Origin: Plecoglossus altivelis | Lineage: Eukaryota > Chordata > Actinopteri > Osmeriformes > Plecoglossidae | Direction of reading: 5' to 3' | DNA length: 64,000 nucleotides | NCBI GenBank assembly: GCA_036571765.1 | Contig: BROE01000003.1 | Coordinates: 13,774,143-13,838,142 of the forward strand | Part shown: positions 1 through 14,700 of the stretch, piece after piece | Layout of the letters: each line of letters opens with the position of its first letter | Numbering within the stretch: position 1 is the first letter of the stretch | Program-made: the position numbers and the translations under genes | Notes under the pieces: generated by a model | Databases searched by the model: none | The model's input: the letters and a program-made list of their open reading frames with translations, nothing else | Told to the model about the DNA's origin: nothing

Positions 1-3000
1 CTGGCCCTCCCAAAATTGCCATGGTGTAACAATACGTCAAAGTGCAAACATTGCTGATGTACAGCGCATGGACATCTTTGTATTTATTTTTCAGAGTTTG
101 TCTTTTGACAGGTCTGATTAACCGCCAGAGCTTGTGACTCAACTGATGCTCTCCCTAAAATAGGGCTCAATTAAGAGAGTGCACATACACTGTCATCTTT
201 TGCGTAGGTGGACCCAATATGGCAGCCACGGTGTCCGAAGACAGGAAAACAAATCACCATGAAACAGAGCCTGAGCATCTTACCCTCTTCTCAGACTTTC
301 TATCCATTTTCTCATTTAATTGGAGGATTGAAGAATGGGGACTAGGGCCTCCTGTGTTTGTGCCTCCTCCTCCTGATTGTAGTTGGAACATTTACCGTCC
401 CTTCATGTGCTACTAGGCTCTGCGTTGGTAGGAATGGGAAAAAGAGAGCGTTTAGGTACCTCTCAGAGTGGATGAGTACCAATATCCTTTACTGGAGTGC
501 TGTGTCCAGCACATGAGAGTCATGTTTCTCCTTGACTCAGCCTGAGTGTTGATGCAGTGGAGGGTTCCTTGGGGGAATCTTGAGAAGATCATCGTTCAGT
601 CAGTCTGGTCCCTCTCATTGCTGGAGCACTGGATGGCTCTTCCATGGCTTTATAAATGCTTTTTTTTCCATCTGACTTTGTGACAGATGGCTTGTGCTTG
701 CCATTTTAATCGGATAGTCCTTCACTGTTGACATTCAATTCAAGAGGTGTGTGAATACTATCTTCTCCTCTCCCTGCTAGGGAATGTGTCTGCGTATATC
801 CAATGGGATTGGTCGAAGTGTGCGAGGCAGATGTCTGTACACTTACACTCAGGCTCATATGTTTACTGTAAATGACAGAAAAACATAGGAAGAATTTACT
901 CGAAGGGCTATGTGAGTTTTTTTGAAGGGCTATGTGTGTGCTCAGTGGTCACACATGGGCTTTCTTGCATACCTTGAAATCTTTCCAAAAAACATTTGCT
1001 TACACTATTGACCTCATATGTGGCACATTTACCCTGGGCTTTTGATTGTGTAGTGCAACAACACAGGAATGAAAACACCTCCGGAATTCCACAGAGACAC
1101 TCAAGGGGAGCCTGTGTGTCTTGGCGTGTATGTAGCCAAGTCTGAAAATAAGACATACCACTACCTTTCACACACAACCAGTTGCACACACCCAGACACA
1201 CACACAGACACAAACAGATAAACACTAGAAACTTGACCAAATTTGCCCCCCTCACTAATGTTAACCATATGTATGTGTATTTCAGTTCAGCAGTGGGTTT
1301 GATATTGTCCTGCCCTCTCTCCTCCCTCTCTACCTCTTTTGTGTCTTGTGTGTGGCCTGCACAGGGTCCACACCCACTAAAAAGCACAACACCCATATCC
1401 ACTTAGGGTATATTTATGGTTAGGCAAGGGGCTATGACAATTGTAATTTACATGGCAGGGGAACGTGGGTGGAGATAGATGGACAACAAGTTGTAAATTC
1501 TGCCTGTATGTATTCCACTTGACTCCAGTGTTTGGTATGCCTCTCTGACATGAGAGGCTGTATCTGGGGCATTGCTATTTCCGAGGCACTCCATCTAACT
1601 TAAAGGCGGTGTCATGGAAACTTCAGTGAGGTCATTCTGAGAGGGATTGATGGGAAAAGAAAAGCAACAGAAATGGCAGGGAACTCTGGGCAGGATATCA
1701 CATTTGCTCAAAGGGGATGGTACAATCACACAAATCACAAAACACTGCATGCTGAGCTTGAAATGCGTTATGGTCTTTTATGGTCTTTATCCTGGTCATA
1801 AATCCAAAGCAAGTCTTGAGTTCCTACCCTAAATTATGTGTGTATATTAATCGAAAGGACTAATAGCTGTGTAATATGACTAGGAAGACTGATGATGGAT
1901 GACAGCTTTTAGTGTTCTCTTAACAGCCATGTGTGGGGCTCTGCTGACAGAGGCCCTTGCTAGCAACTTGTCGTCGGTACTGATCATAGTGATAAAGACT
2001 GCTACTAACTGACCCAAAGCTAACCTGTCTCAAGTTTTGTCAGCCTTGCTCTGTATTACCCATGTGGCATGCGTTAGCTCTCCCTTGGCTCCATTCATTA
2101 TTAAGCAGCTCCTGATGTTTTGCTAGCTACGCTAGCGTTGCTCTGGTGTCAGGTAAAGCAGCCATGGCCTCCAATGGACCTTAAAGTCTCAGGATCCAAT
2201 TGCAGCAGAAGCTGTTCCGAGCGTCAGTACAAATGCTTCTCAAAGCGACTCTGGTCTTCTGTTAGCAGAGTGCCTTGGCTCCTCATAGAGGCCTGTCTTG
2301 TTATTTATGTGTTTAGCTTGCTTCTGTTGATGGACGGCGAACCTTAAAATGCATTTGGATATTTTTCTTGGAGTAGGTGACCATCTTTTGGAAGGTATGT
2401 TATTTCTATCCTTCTGTATTTATAAAGTCATGGAAAAGAAGAGCTATGGTTTTTCTTTATTACTGACTGTAAAGCACTAAAATGACAGTGGGTGTGCTTT
2501 TGCAGACTTGTGGTCAAGTGAAAGGGATATTTATCATCCAGAGTTTGATACTGAGTGGGAAAGGAGACTTGGCAGCATTCGGTGTTGAAGCAGTAGGTTT
2601 TGCTGTAAAAAGTCTTACAATGCTGAAACTGAGGGGTTATACGTGGGACATCGTACCTTTACTTTTCTCTATGTATGTGTGCAGTTTCAGCCTAGCCAGG
2701 CTAGGTTCAGCCAGCTTTGCATTCAAACCTCTGTGTGTGTTTGTGGCTGTGTGTGTGTATGAGAGAAAGAGGAGGGGGGGCAAGGGGGGGGACGTCACCC
2801 ATCCTGATCAAATTGGTTCTGCTGCATCATAAAAGCAGGTTGTAATGGTTCACATGTTCTGCATATGATGTGATGAGTAATGGGCACCTCATACTACAAG
2901 GCCGTAAAGTGGGTCTTCGGGAAGAAGCAACGCCCTCCAGTCCCTGCCAGACTCCCAAGTTGTTTGTCTGCGTCCATTTAGCATCTTGAATAGCTCAACA

Positions 3001-5824
3001 TTTAATTGGAGGAGACAGGTTATAATCTCTATTTCTCATTTACTGGGACTTGGTTTGCTCAATGAGCTATCATAGAGGCCAATACTTAAGCGACTATGTC
3101 CATTGCTCACAGAAAGTGTATTCATCTTGGAGTGATGATGCCTCTGCCTTTTGGTTAGATGAGCCAACCAATACAGTCACCCTGCAGTCCTCAAAAGAAC
3201 TTCACTGAGTAGTCAACCTAATCTCCATATCACCTGAGATGTTTACATCGGTGGCGAATATGGGAGGATTTATGTTACTGTATATACAAAGCAAGCAAGA
3301 CTTCCAAAGTTCAGTTGCAGGACGATTCTATGGTAATCCATTTGAGGGCCAGACTTAGTCAAACAAACTGCATTTGTTTTGGACAGGGATGACAGTATGT
3401 GAGAGGAGGTGGCATAAAATTATGATATTATTTACAAATGTTTACGAAAAGGATTGCAACATGACTTGGTTTCATAAACAGTATATTTATCTAAATCAGT
3501 CATAGTATTATCATTAATGATACATTTTACTGGTGCCATGGAACATACTGCTAAATAGCTACAAGGACAGAGTTTAAGTCAAAGGGAGAAAATGAAAGAA
3601 ATGAAAAATGAAAACCACAAGACTAAGTAAATTATTCAAGGGAGGTATGAGGATAGGAGATGAAAAGAAAATGAGTAAAAGTGTAAAAGTGTGAACAATT
3701 GTACTAGCAGCAAGATATGTATTGAAATACAGTACCTACTTATGGTGTTATCCATTTATCTTCTCAACAGTGTCAGGTGATATGTTCTGACACCAGTTCT
3801 CTCCCTTTCTCCTGTTCATTTTATAATGGACCACTTGCGTAGGGCAGAGATGGGCTCATGTCATGCCTTACCTAAAGACCTAGCTTTCTGTCATTCCATC
3901 ACATCAATGGAGTCCTTTTTTCCAACTTCATTGTTTTCCTATAGACCATGCCATTTTTTTATTCATGCACAGTTCGTTTGTAATTCTTTTCTGCCTCTTC
4001 TAAACAGCTGTCCTTCCTTTCAGACAGATGTGTCCTCTTACTCCCTTAATATTCCAAGTACAAAAGTACATTTTCTCACTCTCATTTGTGTGTGATGTGT
4101 TGATGTCATACGTCTCTGACACTCCACTTTCTTTAAGCATTTAACACAACTGATCTCTGTCTTAAAGGATCTCCTGTGTCTTTTCTGTTGAGCATCCTGG
4201 ATTGCAACAGCTTTGTCTCTTCACCGCTTCATAGTCTGCATCCACTCTGAGCTAGCATGTTGAGTGTGTTCCTCACCCTGGCCTGGGGGGGTCACTGACT
4301 AGGTTCGTCAGTGTGATGAGGTTCTTAGTTTGGAAGCGATAATTAACCGTGGCACTCTTGGCATAGTGACTCACTTCAAGCGCCCATCCCCCTCAACAGT
4401 CCTCTTCGCAGCTCTTTCACTCGTCAGTTGCTCACCATCCTACCCACCCACTTGTTCTGCCCTCCTTCGCTGCGGGTGTCTTGCTCTCACAGCTGTGACA
4501 CCCTTGAACCCTATCCGTCAGCACCCATGCCTCAGCCAAACATCAGCTCCTCAAATACTTCAACTGTCATTAGTAGCTGGATTGCACGAGTAAAACGGCA
4601 AGAAAGACGCTGGATTCAAAAGTTGAAGAATTGTTCTATTTATAATGCTTGCGATATTATCACGACAAGCAAATTATTTGGAAATTTTAAAACACTTTAA
4701 GGACTGCAGCCAAAACAGACATTGATTGTGTGTATTTTTGTATGCTCCGGAAAGCCATGATTATGTAAACTTGGCTGTGGGAGCTGTCACTGTTCTCCAC
4801 AGCGGGTACCCATATCTGTTTGACTGCAATGTCTTAAATGATTGAGCTGCACTCTGAGGGCTGTCTTATTTTGACAGTCTCATCTTCATGCCTGCATGTG
4901 GGCGGTGAGAGAGTTAATAGAACATGGCACTGTTGCTATTTTCACACTATCCAGTTTAGGGACAATGTCTTTATGCAGAATGCAATGAACTGTTTGAGTT
5001 ATACTTCCCCTGCTCCACTTGTTGATAACGGAAGCCAAACTCTATGACTGTCTACGGATTGAAAATGTTTGCTCTGACTATTCATTTCACATTCTATAGT
5101 TTTTGCTAAACTATTGTGCAAACATAAAATGTTAGCACTTTAAAAACATTTGACCAGTCCGTGAAACGTTGACACATATTTCCAGGTCAGTATCAGACGA
5201 CGTCTAGAATGAAAACACTCAGAGGAATGCTTTGCATTGCATTGAATGTGCAGAAAACCCGTAAATCTCGGCATAGATCGTATTAATCAAGTGTCCATTC
5301 TTTCCCACGGAAGAGTTTTGATTGTGTTGTATTATCTAACAGAACAATAAATATTATACAGTCTCAGGGAGACGCTAAAAGAAAAATCAATTAACAGGTC
5401 TCTTGGCCCCAAAAAAAAGCCTATTCCTGTCGCTACTTGTAGTAACTGCTAGGCTACCTCATTTGACTGTGCTGCGTCAGGATGTCGGTTCCCCCTGTCA
5501 ACATTTCCACTGTGGCTTCTTGTAGTGACTTTGTGGGCACCATACTGTATTGCTCTCTGAGCACAGGGCCTACATTGAGTCAGCCCACGGAGCGTGGGAC
5601 TGGAATGCTAGGGCAGAGCTCAGCTCAGCTGAGTTCCGGCATGTTCCCACAGTGAGCTGCCACCCATACAGTAATACTACAGTGGTCATCATACCAATGC
5701 TTCAAATCCAAGATTATAGCTCAACGTTGTAACCATTGTCTTCACCTGTGAATCTGCTGTCTTAGTTCAATGAGAGGACGACCTCCATGCCTGCTGGTTG
5801 TTGTCCATGGAAAGCATTTCTATC
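1..5824. other. upstream non-coding DNA, no gene recognised
   Basis: I see no exon with a recognisable protein, no RNA gene and no clear mobile element here. It is either the 5' flank or a far-upstream intron of insc. Short CA/TG-rich patches occur near 1170-1215 and 2735-2765. All open frames are short and lack family features or splice signals. Confidence 0.6.
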
Positions 5825-5964
5825 TATTTAAAGGCCAAAGGGCAGATAAAGAAGGCTCTCCTGGGAGCTCACTCTGATACTGGATAGAAGACTTCCAGTC
5901 CTGTAATTCAGCTAGCACCACTCTGATGATTTCTTTTGTAGACAAGCTATTGCTTTGTAAAAGG
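5825..5964 (+). promoter_or_regulatory. insc: candidate insc promoter and first exon
   Basis: A TATA-like TATTTAAA lies at 5825-5832. About 130 bases downstream is a strong 5' splice site, AAAGG|GTGAGT, with its GT at 5965. If spliced to the acceptor at 8304, an ATG at 5926 is open in frame through the junction and would add 24 residues before the start at 8338. That ATG has a weak context (C at -3), whereas the one at 8338 has A at -3 and G at +4. This may therefore be only a 5' UTR exon. This is inference, with no transcript evidence. Confidence 0.3.
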
Positions 5965-6598
5965 GTGAGTGATGTCTGCTTATTTCTTTCCTTCTCTATC
6001 CTGTTGGTTTGTTTTAGGCCAAAAGCTGAATAGTAGCATTTGGCAAACTTATTAGGAGAACCAGCATGATGGAATGTATTTTTCTTTCTGTGTTTGGCAT
6101 GTGGATCCTAATTCCTTCAGAGTATCCATGCAGTGGGTTGAAGCAGAGACAGCTATGGGCTTAATTTCCACCACAGAACATTAAAAGGTTTGCAGCAACT
6201 TTTTTCTGTGGCTCTGCAATTACCGAGACCACAGGCGCTGAGGTCAGCAGACAGTGAAACTATTGTCTAGAGCTTGCACCGTGTCACACAACTAAAGAGA
6301 ACAGGGGAGTGAGTCTTCTTATTCATTTTTTAGATGAGCTAAACATCTGAATGAGTCCTTTCATTTGTTACTCAATTACTTGTCAAATATGTACCTTTTG
6401 CAAACAAATGACAGGCCTGCTTTACTTAAAGAGTTGTCTTGCTCTGGTGGTTTCTTACGTTCTGTAATGAGTTTATCGAGTGGTAAGCTATCCCATGCTG
6501 TCGAAATAACAGTTATGTGTAGCTGTGAAATTATAAGCTAGGTCAACCGCATGTGCAGTGTGGAGACACACAGGACGTGAGACTATACTGGACATTAA

Positions 6599-6655
6599 AC
6601 ACACGCTCACGCACACACACGCACACACATGCACACACACCCATATGCAAACACA
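6599..6655. repeat. imperfect (AC)n microsatellite
   Basis: A CA-rich tract interrupted by GC and AT steps, in the presumed insc 5' region. Confidence 0.8.
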
Positions 6656-8304
6656 TTGGAGAAGAATGTATACAAGTGCAGCAGTAAATTTCAAGGGCAC
6701 CTTGAATTTTTTTTCCTTCTGCAGTCCTTACACACATAACCCACCAGGCGGTTGTTATTTTAGCCCACATGTGACATGGCTGGAGCACAAGTGTCCTTTG
6801 TCTCCTTCCCCAAACCAAGCACATTCTCTCTAGCACAGGCAGGAAGTCATCAAGCCACTCAGGTTTCTCTCCAAGACATGAAACTAACCGACAAACCCAA
6901 CAAGGAGATATAAGACAGGATCAGTCGAATCTATTTCTGAAGTGCTCAAGAAAAAGGGAACATAGTGGAGTCACAATTTGTACCACTCTGTGTCTAGAAC
7001 CCCAGCAACTATCTTTGATCAAAGCAGAGCTTTTCCAAGTCTTTTCCGAGAGAGGTGACCCATGTCTTCTGTCAGTGGTGTTGAATGATTGTCAGTGTGA
7101 ATCACGGTCAACAGACATGGAAATCATGGGAAAAAGAGGTGAATTGGAGCATCTCAAAGCCCCCAGGACAGTTAATATGTCCCACTTACAAGCAGTAGCT
7201 GGTAACCTTTATGAGGAAAATAGTAACTTTGAGAAACCCAAAACAAGTAAGGAACGAATAAAAGTAGAGAAACTCTAAAAGTGATTCATTCTCAGTGTGT
7301 TGCTGTGGCAAGGAATCTAAATGCTTGCCAATACCACACACTCTACCTCTTCATGATTTCAACAGATTATGACCACTTGTGGTAGAACAAGGAATCCCTC
7401 TCAGAATGATAGCACTTGACCTGCCTGTCATTCATGCAACAACAGTGGGATGCCTGATTGCTTTATTCGGCACATTAGACTTCTCACATTCATGTTTATA
7501 ATACAGTGTGTAGTGCACAGGAATACAGCTACTGTAAGTATATTGATAATATGACAACATCGGACTGAAATCTCATCAACGTAAACCAACGATTGATAAT
7601 ATAATGCAAGCCCTGTCCCTACAAAGAGAAAACTTCTTAACACTGAGCAGCACTGGCTGTTTGGTAGACGCTCAGCTATTATATTACATGTAACTAGGTA
7701 CTAATCATAGTCAATGCTAAACATTGAATTTGCTATCATTTCACAGTATGATGTCATTAACTAAATGGATTAGGCTATGCCAGGGATGCCCGTGCCTTTG
7801 CAGATTTAAAAAATGGTCTAATCTAAATAGGATTCATCAATGAAAATGTGAAATAAAGTTGCAGGCACTTAGAGTGCCAGGCACTTGCTTGAGGCTCAAA
7901 GTGGAGGGTCACTGTCTGGCAGCCAGCCAGAGAATTAGAAGATAAGAAATATTCTTGTACTGGCACACTGGGTCTGGGGCTATTTAAAACATTGGGTTAT
8001 TGATCATTGAATTACTTGGAGGGAAAAAAACAAGACAAGAATAGAGGGCTTGGATGCAGATCAATAAGTACATATTGCAGTGGATATAATGCAGTGGAAA
8101 GCAACAAAACAAAAACGCTGTGGTGTGAGTTTGTGTGTGTGCGCACGCATAAATGAGAACACTTGGGATACTACTATTGTGTCAGTACAGTATGTGTAAC
8201 AGTAAAGGGTTCTATGAGACCGCATTCGACTGTGTTTGATTTACTACTGAAACGCAACTTTGAATTTGTTGGGCATTAATTATGTCAAATTTGGTTTATT
8301 CTAG

Positions 8305-8393
8305 GTGCTGAGAAAAAGTAGTGTGGACACCGAAAGAATGGCTACTCCACAAAGTTCCAGACACAGTAGCTCTCTTTCATCATCTCCTGTGAG
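8305..8393 (+). CDS. insc: insc exon with start codon
   Basis: The acceptor TTCTAG ends at 8304 and the donor GTAAGTA starts at 8394. The ATG at 8338 (context AGAATGG) gives a Ser-rich N-terminus, MATPQSSRHSSSLSSSPV. Bases 8305-8337 are then 5' UTR, or coding if an upstream ATG is used. Residues 1-18 are not obviously conserved with mammals, as expected for the variable INSC N-terminus. Confidence 0.75.
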
Positions 8394-8700
8394 GTAAGTA
8401 ACCTCATAACTTATACTCAGACATAATCTATGTTGCCTGTGTCATAGGTACGCACACATGCACGCATTGGTTGTTGTTTTTCTGACACTACTCATAAGAT
8501 ATTACCTTACCTCTTTTATCTCCAAATAGGGGCCCAACAACGCGTGACATTTTATGGCAGTCCCTTGTTTTGTTAATGTACTATAATGGTGACTGTATCT
8601 AACAGATGTTAATATCATAGTCCTGACAGGGTGAGGAATTCAGGTGTTGGTGTCGTGGTGTCATTATGCAGTCTCTCTCTCTCTTTCTCTCTTTTTCTCT

Positions 8701-8740
<40 letters not shown>

Positions 8741-11700
8741 GTCTCTCTCACTCAGACTGTGAATACAGAACACTGAGACTGTGTTCTGTATTCATCACCA
8801 CCTTTGGTGGAAATGTGCTTCTGACTGAAATTACTATAGTTTGAGAGGTATCTGGTATGTCCTCAAGGACATACATCATCAATAAGAGCACACTGATATG
8901 CAAGATAACAAAAATGTGACGACACTGTCACTGGAACACATTGGTGACACAGAAATGGTCAAAAGTCTTTATATGCAGGCGTATTCAGTTGATGTGCAGT
9001 TCAGCATTAGGTATTTTGAGGTATCCGATGTTATGAACAGAAGATCTATTAATTTATTTGACACGCTTCTTCATATTTCACATCTTAATTTGACATGAGT
9101 CTCATTGTATCCACCTCAGCTGGTTCAAACTGGCTAAATCTCTGAAATGTTCCTGTTACACTCCCACATTTCCATTTACTGTGTGAACTGTGTGCTCTTA
9201 TTATGGTCTCCAGAAAATATTTAATTAAATTCCAATGTGATTCTGTGATTATCAGTATGGTGACGTGACGGATATGTAATGACGTAATGGTGATTATGAA
9301 GCAAACAAGACACGCAGGTACATGCAGTATTAGCCATTTTTGATCACAATTCCTATCCACCAGTCTTGCTATTTCTATTCTATTTATATTGCCAAATTTT
9401 CCCGCACATGGAAATATTCAGTAAAATATTACCTAAATCACAACATCGACACGATTCTAAATGAGTCTCTTTAAATGAACCCTGCAATTTTCCACAACTC
9501 AGTGAGAAGTAATTTTACGGCACACCAGGTGAACGTTTGAGAACCAGTAACCATGGTCTCTCTTGTGTTGAACCACTCACCTGGAACCTTCAGAGATCTG
9601 TGCTGTTTCCAGCTAAATCTTGCAAAGCTTGAGCGACAACAGGTGTTAAAACCTGCACCATTGGGCTTAACAAGTCTGTTTACCACACAGTGCTATCTAG
9701 CATAGTACCGTCAAAGTATCCAAAATAGAGAGGGTTTCATCAGTTTAGCTTGAACTGATGTATTAGCATCATGATAGTGAAGGCTGAATTGGAGAATGTG
9801 TCTTGCCAATGTTGTGGAGTGATGCACAAAAGGAATAGAAGAAGAATGTCAGGGACACGGCTGCTAGATTTAATTTGAAACGTAGAGACTCACTCTCATT
9901 GGCAAACTATTTCTTAAAATGTGCTGTGCAAAAAAAAATATTCGGTATGATTATTACCCCACTCTCTTATCCTTGGTCGTCTTCATGTCATTCTCACAAG
10001 AGAAATGGGGATATCTTTCTGTCAACCAGCAAACTTGAGATGTCCCCAAAATCAGAGAGCTTTGTGACACTAAGTATTAGAGAAGCTAACAGCAATTTGA
10101 AGGCCACAATTCTTCAGAAAATCTGAGACTTCAAATAGCGTGGTGAGGGAATTTTGCTTTTCTTTTCAGCCCAACTTACCAAGAGAAAAAGAAACTATCA
10201 ATGATAGAGATTTGTGTGAGAGGTCTGCCACTTGTACAATGTTCCAAAAGGCACTATGGACAACCATATACAAACCATTATATGAACACACATACACACA
10301 TAATAAATATTCAACCTGAAATGATAGGTAAGATTGACCTTCTTTTCATCTGTGATATTTGATTTTTTTGTGTGTGTGTTGCCTCTCGTTCATTTCTAAG
10401 GCAATTGTGTGTTTACTGACCACACTGTGTAAACATCTTTCTTTCCACCCTCCCCAACCATAGTTAAGGAGTGGGACTTCTCGTTTCTACAGTCCTAGAC
10501 TGTGATAACAGAGCTGACAGTGTTGCCATAGCCCTCCCTGGCCTCGTATGTAAATATTTGCAATCTCTCGAAACTGTAGTGGGCTATTTCCTCCTCTTTG
10601 AAAACACACATAATTCCAAAGATATGACACAGCTAGAAGAGTTGTTGTGTGTATGTAGATGTGTGTGGCTAGGAATGATAATTTATATACTGTGAATTGT
10701 TGTTTAAATTTATAATGAATTATATTGTAAAAATGCAAATTCTTATATTTTAGCAGGACAACAAGACACCTATCTATGTAAGTCAATACAGTAAACACAA
10801 ATATTCTATCAATAAACTCCAGTCTAACAGGAGTGGACAGAGAGTACCCTTTGTGGATTTTCAAAATGGTCCTGTTTATGGGTTCATCAGCTAAAACGTT
10901 GCAAGGTTACCTCTTTCAGGCTTGATGGGCAATTAGGAACCCCATCAGTGTCCATTCACTGCAGCCATGACACATAAAGTAATTAACAAATAGGTGACCA
11001 CCATGTGCCGTTGGTGCTATTGGTACTGCCCCCCTGATTGCGTGTGGTCAGTGGGTTGGGAGGGATTTTAGGGAAGCAGAACCAGTGTTAGCTAAGCAGC
11101 CATCAAGCTTTATCAAGCTAATTGTCTACAAACAGTCTGGTAACCAATGCTGCCCTGATACTGTCACTGTTGGTCATTAAAAACATTTACAGGCGCATAC
11201 TTGGTATTTTAATATTGTTGTATACTCTTTAATTATACTGTTTCTTTTTCACCAAATGAATAACAGCACTTGTAAGATCTGAATCCGGTTTATTGCCAAG
11301 TTTACACATACAAAGAAGATAGTTATGTTGTTCTGCAGTTATAGGGTTTCATTGAGACTCAGAATATCATTTACCATCTCACCACTGTAAACTGAAGAGA
11401 CTTGTGGGCGATGAATAGTTGAACCAATGAACTCATTGTCATAGATGACGTGAGCTGAGCAAAAATCACCTCGCCTACGCCGTGAGGAGAATGACACACT
11501 GAGAGCTCTAGAGAGGATTTTAGGATGGCTTCACCTTCTATAAACTTGTGAGTGCATGTGTGTGTCCATGCGCGTGTGTGTGTGTCCCACATGAAGAATG
11601 TGAATATGAAAAATGGGATGCAACAAATTTTCCTTAAAGTTCTAGGCCCTATAATTTGTGGTGCATTATTAAATATGGCATTTCATTGTGGCTTATTTCT

Positions 11701-14700
11701 GTAGACCTCCACTTATTTGGGAAAACCAAACAAAAAACTAGAAACACAGGGATCTGATTTTCTTTTGTAAACAAACAAATAGCATTCTGCTTTTTCTGGT
11801 GGAAAAAATGTGGCATTGTGCTTCCTCAATGGCACAGTTATGTTGAAGAAGCTTGAAACCCTGTTAACTGATGAATGCACAGAAACAACACAATAGGCAA
11901 GATACATGACCTTTTTGCATCTATAAAAATTGTGAAACAAAATGTCTGGATTCTCCCATCGCCAGATACATTTTCGTCATTACAAAAGAACTGGGATTTT
12001 GTTAACACAATGTGAAAACAAACAAAAAAGCATGTCGTTGTTCCTACAATCACTTATGATAGTCAAGCAAAATACATCAACGTATCAATCTTCCTCACAA
12101 ATAATGTAATCCTGAAAATGAATTGAACTCCCACATTGTTTACATTAAGAAGAGGTCTCGCTATGTCTCGCTTTAAATTGACTGCGAACCCTGTTTAATG
12201 TTGATATCACTCATTTACAAGAAAGACCCCATGAAGCACAGAATATTCTCTTAACTTCTCGGCAAGATCCGAGACCATGGGTAGTATGTGTTTAAGCGGA
12301 CCTATAGGTATCCTTCTGTCTAGCGACTGAAAGGGTGTCAGATGATGGGCAAGCCCACCAATTACTGCTCTGTAATAGAACTTGCTCCCATATTATTGAT
12401 TTTGGGTTGCTTGGTATTTCCCAGATAAGCTTGGCTGTTCAATGTTTGGTTCACATTAATGCCAATATATTATTTAAGTGTTAAATATGTGTGAAAATGT
12501 GATTTACAGAAGCAGAAAATGTATTATCGATGACCATGATAATTTACCAAATATTGATGTTTCAGGAAATGTTTTTACAGAACTGTGAAGAAAATTGAAA
12601 TGTGCTTAAGTTGTAATGCTGGTGTGATATTTTACTTTTTATGTGCTTCTTCATATTCGCAGTAGGATGCGTGGGGCAGCATCACTGCAGGTGGACTCAG
12701 TGCAGCGCTGGATGGAGGACCTGCGTCACATGACGGAGGTGGAGTGCATGTGTGTGCTGCAGGCCAAGCCCATCGGTGTGGAGGAGGATCCCCAAGGCGA
12801 GCTGATTGTGGCGGGCGGGCTGGGCGACCACGTGGCACGGAACAACTTGCAGACCCTGCTGCGGCGAGCCCTTGTGGTCAGCACAGAACTGGGCAAGATG
12901 TTCCAGAGGCTGGAGAAGAGCCGCTGGCAGAGGGTGCACAGCACAGCCGTGCGCACTAACTGCCACGTGCGCTCGCTGGTGCACGAGTACAGCGCTGCAC
13001 GGAACACGCCACCAGAGCTGCAGAAGGTGAGGGCCAGGAGGCAGGGGGTGGAGGGAACAGCTCATGGGTCATCATGGATCAGTTGGTAGAAAATGAATTG
13101 GTGCGGGTATACTTTGATTGAGGGTGTGAAAATGACTGGATACTTTCAATAATTTCAAGGCTGTATTATGTTTCAGCCATTTATAGCAAAAATCGGAAGG
13201 GCTCATTAGTGGCTAAATATTCTGTGAACCACCGGAAATATTGTTTTATTCAGTGTCATACATTTTTATCAGGACAGTAGTCTTTGTACAGTGAAGCACC
13301 AGTCGCATCCAACCCAAATTAAGTCTACAATGTGTAAAGAGACAGAATCACGCATTAAGTGTATTATTGGCCTGAACTACCAAAAAAATGAGTCCTTGTA
13401 ATTGTTTTAATCAGAGGGCCTGTTGCAGAAGCAATGCGTAAGCAAGCTTGTGTGATGAATGTTGTAGGACAGGATACACACTCACCTCATCCATTTTAAA
13501 ATGATGCCTCACTACTTAAGTATCTACATCAGCTCACTACCCAAATGCCTTGTGTTTGGATTTTCATATACACATTGCAGAGAAACAGGAACTTCACTTT
13601 ACATCACAAACAACATACTTTTTCACAATTTCTCTTTACCCCGCAGTATGAGAACTCTCTATTGGAGAAGTGCATAGAGCTGACCACCATAACAGAAAGG
13701 TAACTTATTAAGTGGAATCGAATATACTTTTAGATGATATCGCAGTACCACAATATCCTCGGATATGAAGACTTGAATGCGTGCATATGCTATATCCACA
13801 GGAAATAAAACTCACAATTTTTATCGGAAAACAATTAACCTTGAATTTGAAGTTTGAATTGACTTCATGTCCTCCACAGATGTTTGCACACCGAAGACAA
13901 ATTCTTCCTGAAGTCCATGAGGGAAGCTATTCACGAGATCCTTACCGATGTTAGTGATTCGTTCAGTCATATGATTGACCTGGCCCTAGCCAATGAGATC
14001 CAGGTATGTAATGTAGAGCCAAAACATTTTGTTATCTAATAGCCTTGAGTATTTGTATATTTGTAAGGTCATGATCACGAGTGGCTGTAAATTCCACAAG
14101 TGGGTGTTTTGTAGACATCAAAACGTTTAATTTCATACTTTTGATAGCAGAGGTAGCATGCGTTAACAAGCAATTGTGCTAATTATATAAAGAAACATAC
14201 AGTAAAAGCCTAGACCATTTCATAATGAGTCAGGGCTGAGGCCAGTGGTTCAAATGAAAAATGTATCTGAAGCTGGATCTGATTCGATTGTTTGTCATTT
14301 GTTTGCGTGTACCATTATACCTTAAATGACTGTGGTACAGTACACATCAAACATAAACACAATTTATAGTAAAAAATGTGACCATGCGGTCACAGAGAGA
14401 CCTCCCTTCCCTCTCTGTTGCTCTCAGTTAAACACACACGCATACACCCTATTAACTCCCTACTGAGAACCCCTCCTCCAAACGATTTGTAAAGGCAACT
14501 GAATAAGTGCCATACTCTACTAGTAAAGGGTGAATACTAGCAAACATTTGCACAGTCTGATATGCCTCTAGAATAGACCATTATATCACTCCTGAACTAC
14601 TAAGAGGTCATATTGAAAACAAAGAGTTCCCTTTATTGAAATAATTTCATGATTCAATTCCAACCCTGCAATTGTAAATGTCCACGAGCATTTCTTCTTA

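Noticed and set aside
908..1402. 164-codon minus-strand frame
   Set aside because: It is Cys-rich with a low-complexity CLCLCVCLGVC stretch from a CA/TG repeat. No domain and no splice context.
1..8300. A calcitonin-family gene, expected near INSC in mammals
   Set aside because: I looked for the calcitonin/CGRP peptide motif in the frames here and did not find it.
12697..13065. Minus-strand frame opposite a GC-rich exon
   Set aside because: It is a shadow of the insc LGN-binding exon, whose + strand frame matches the family.
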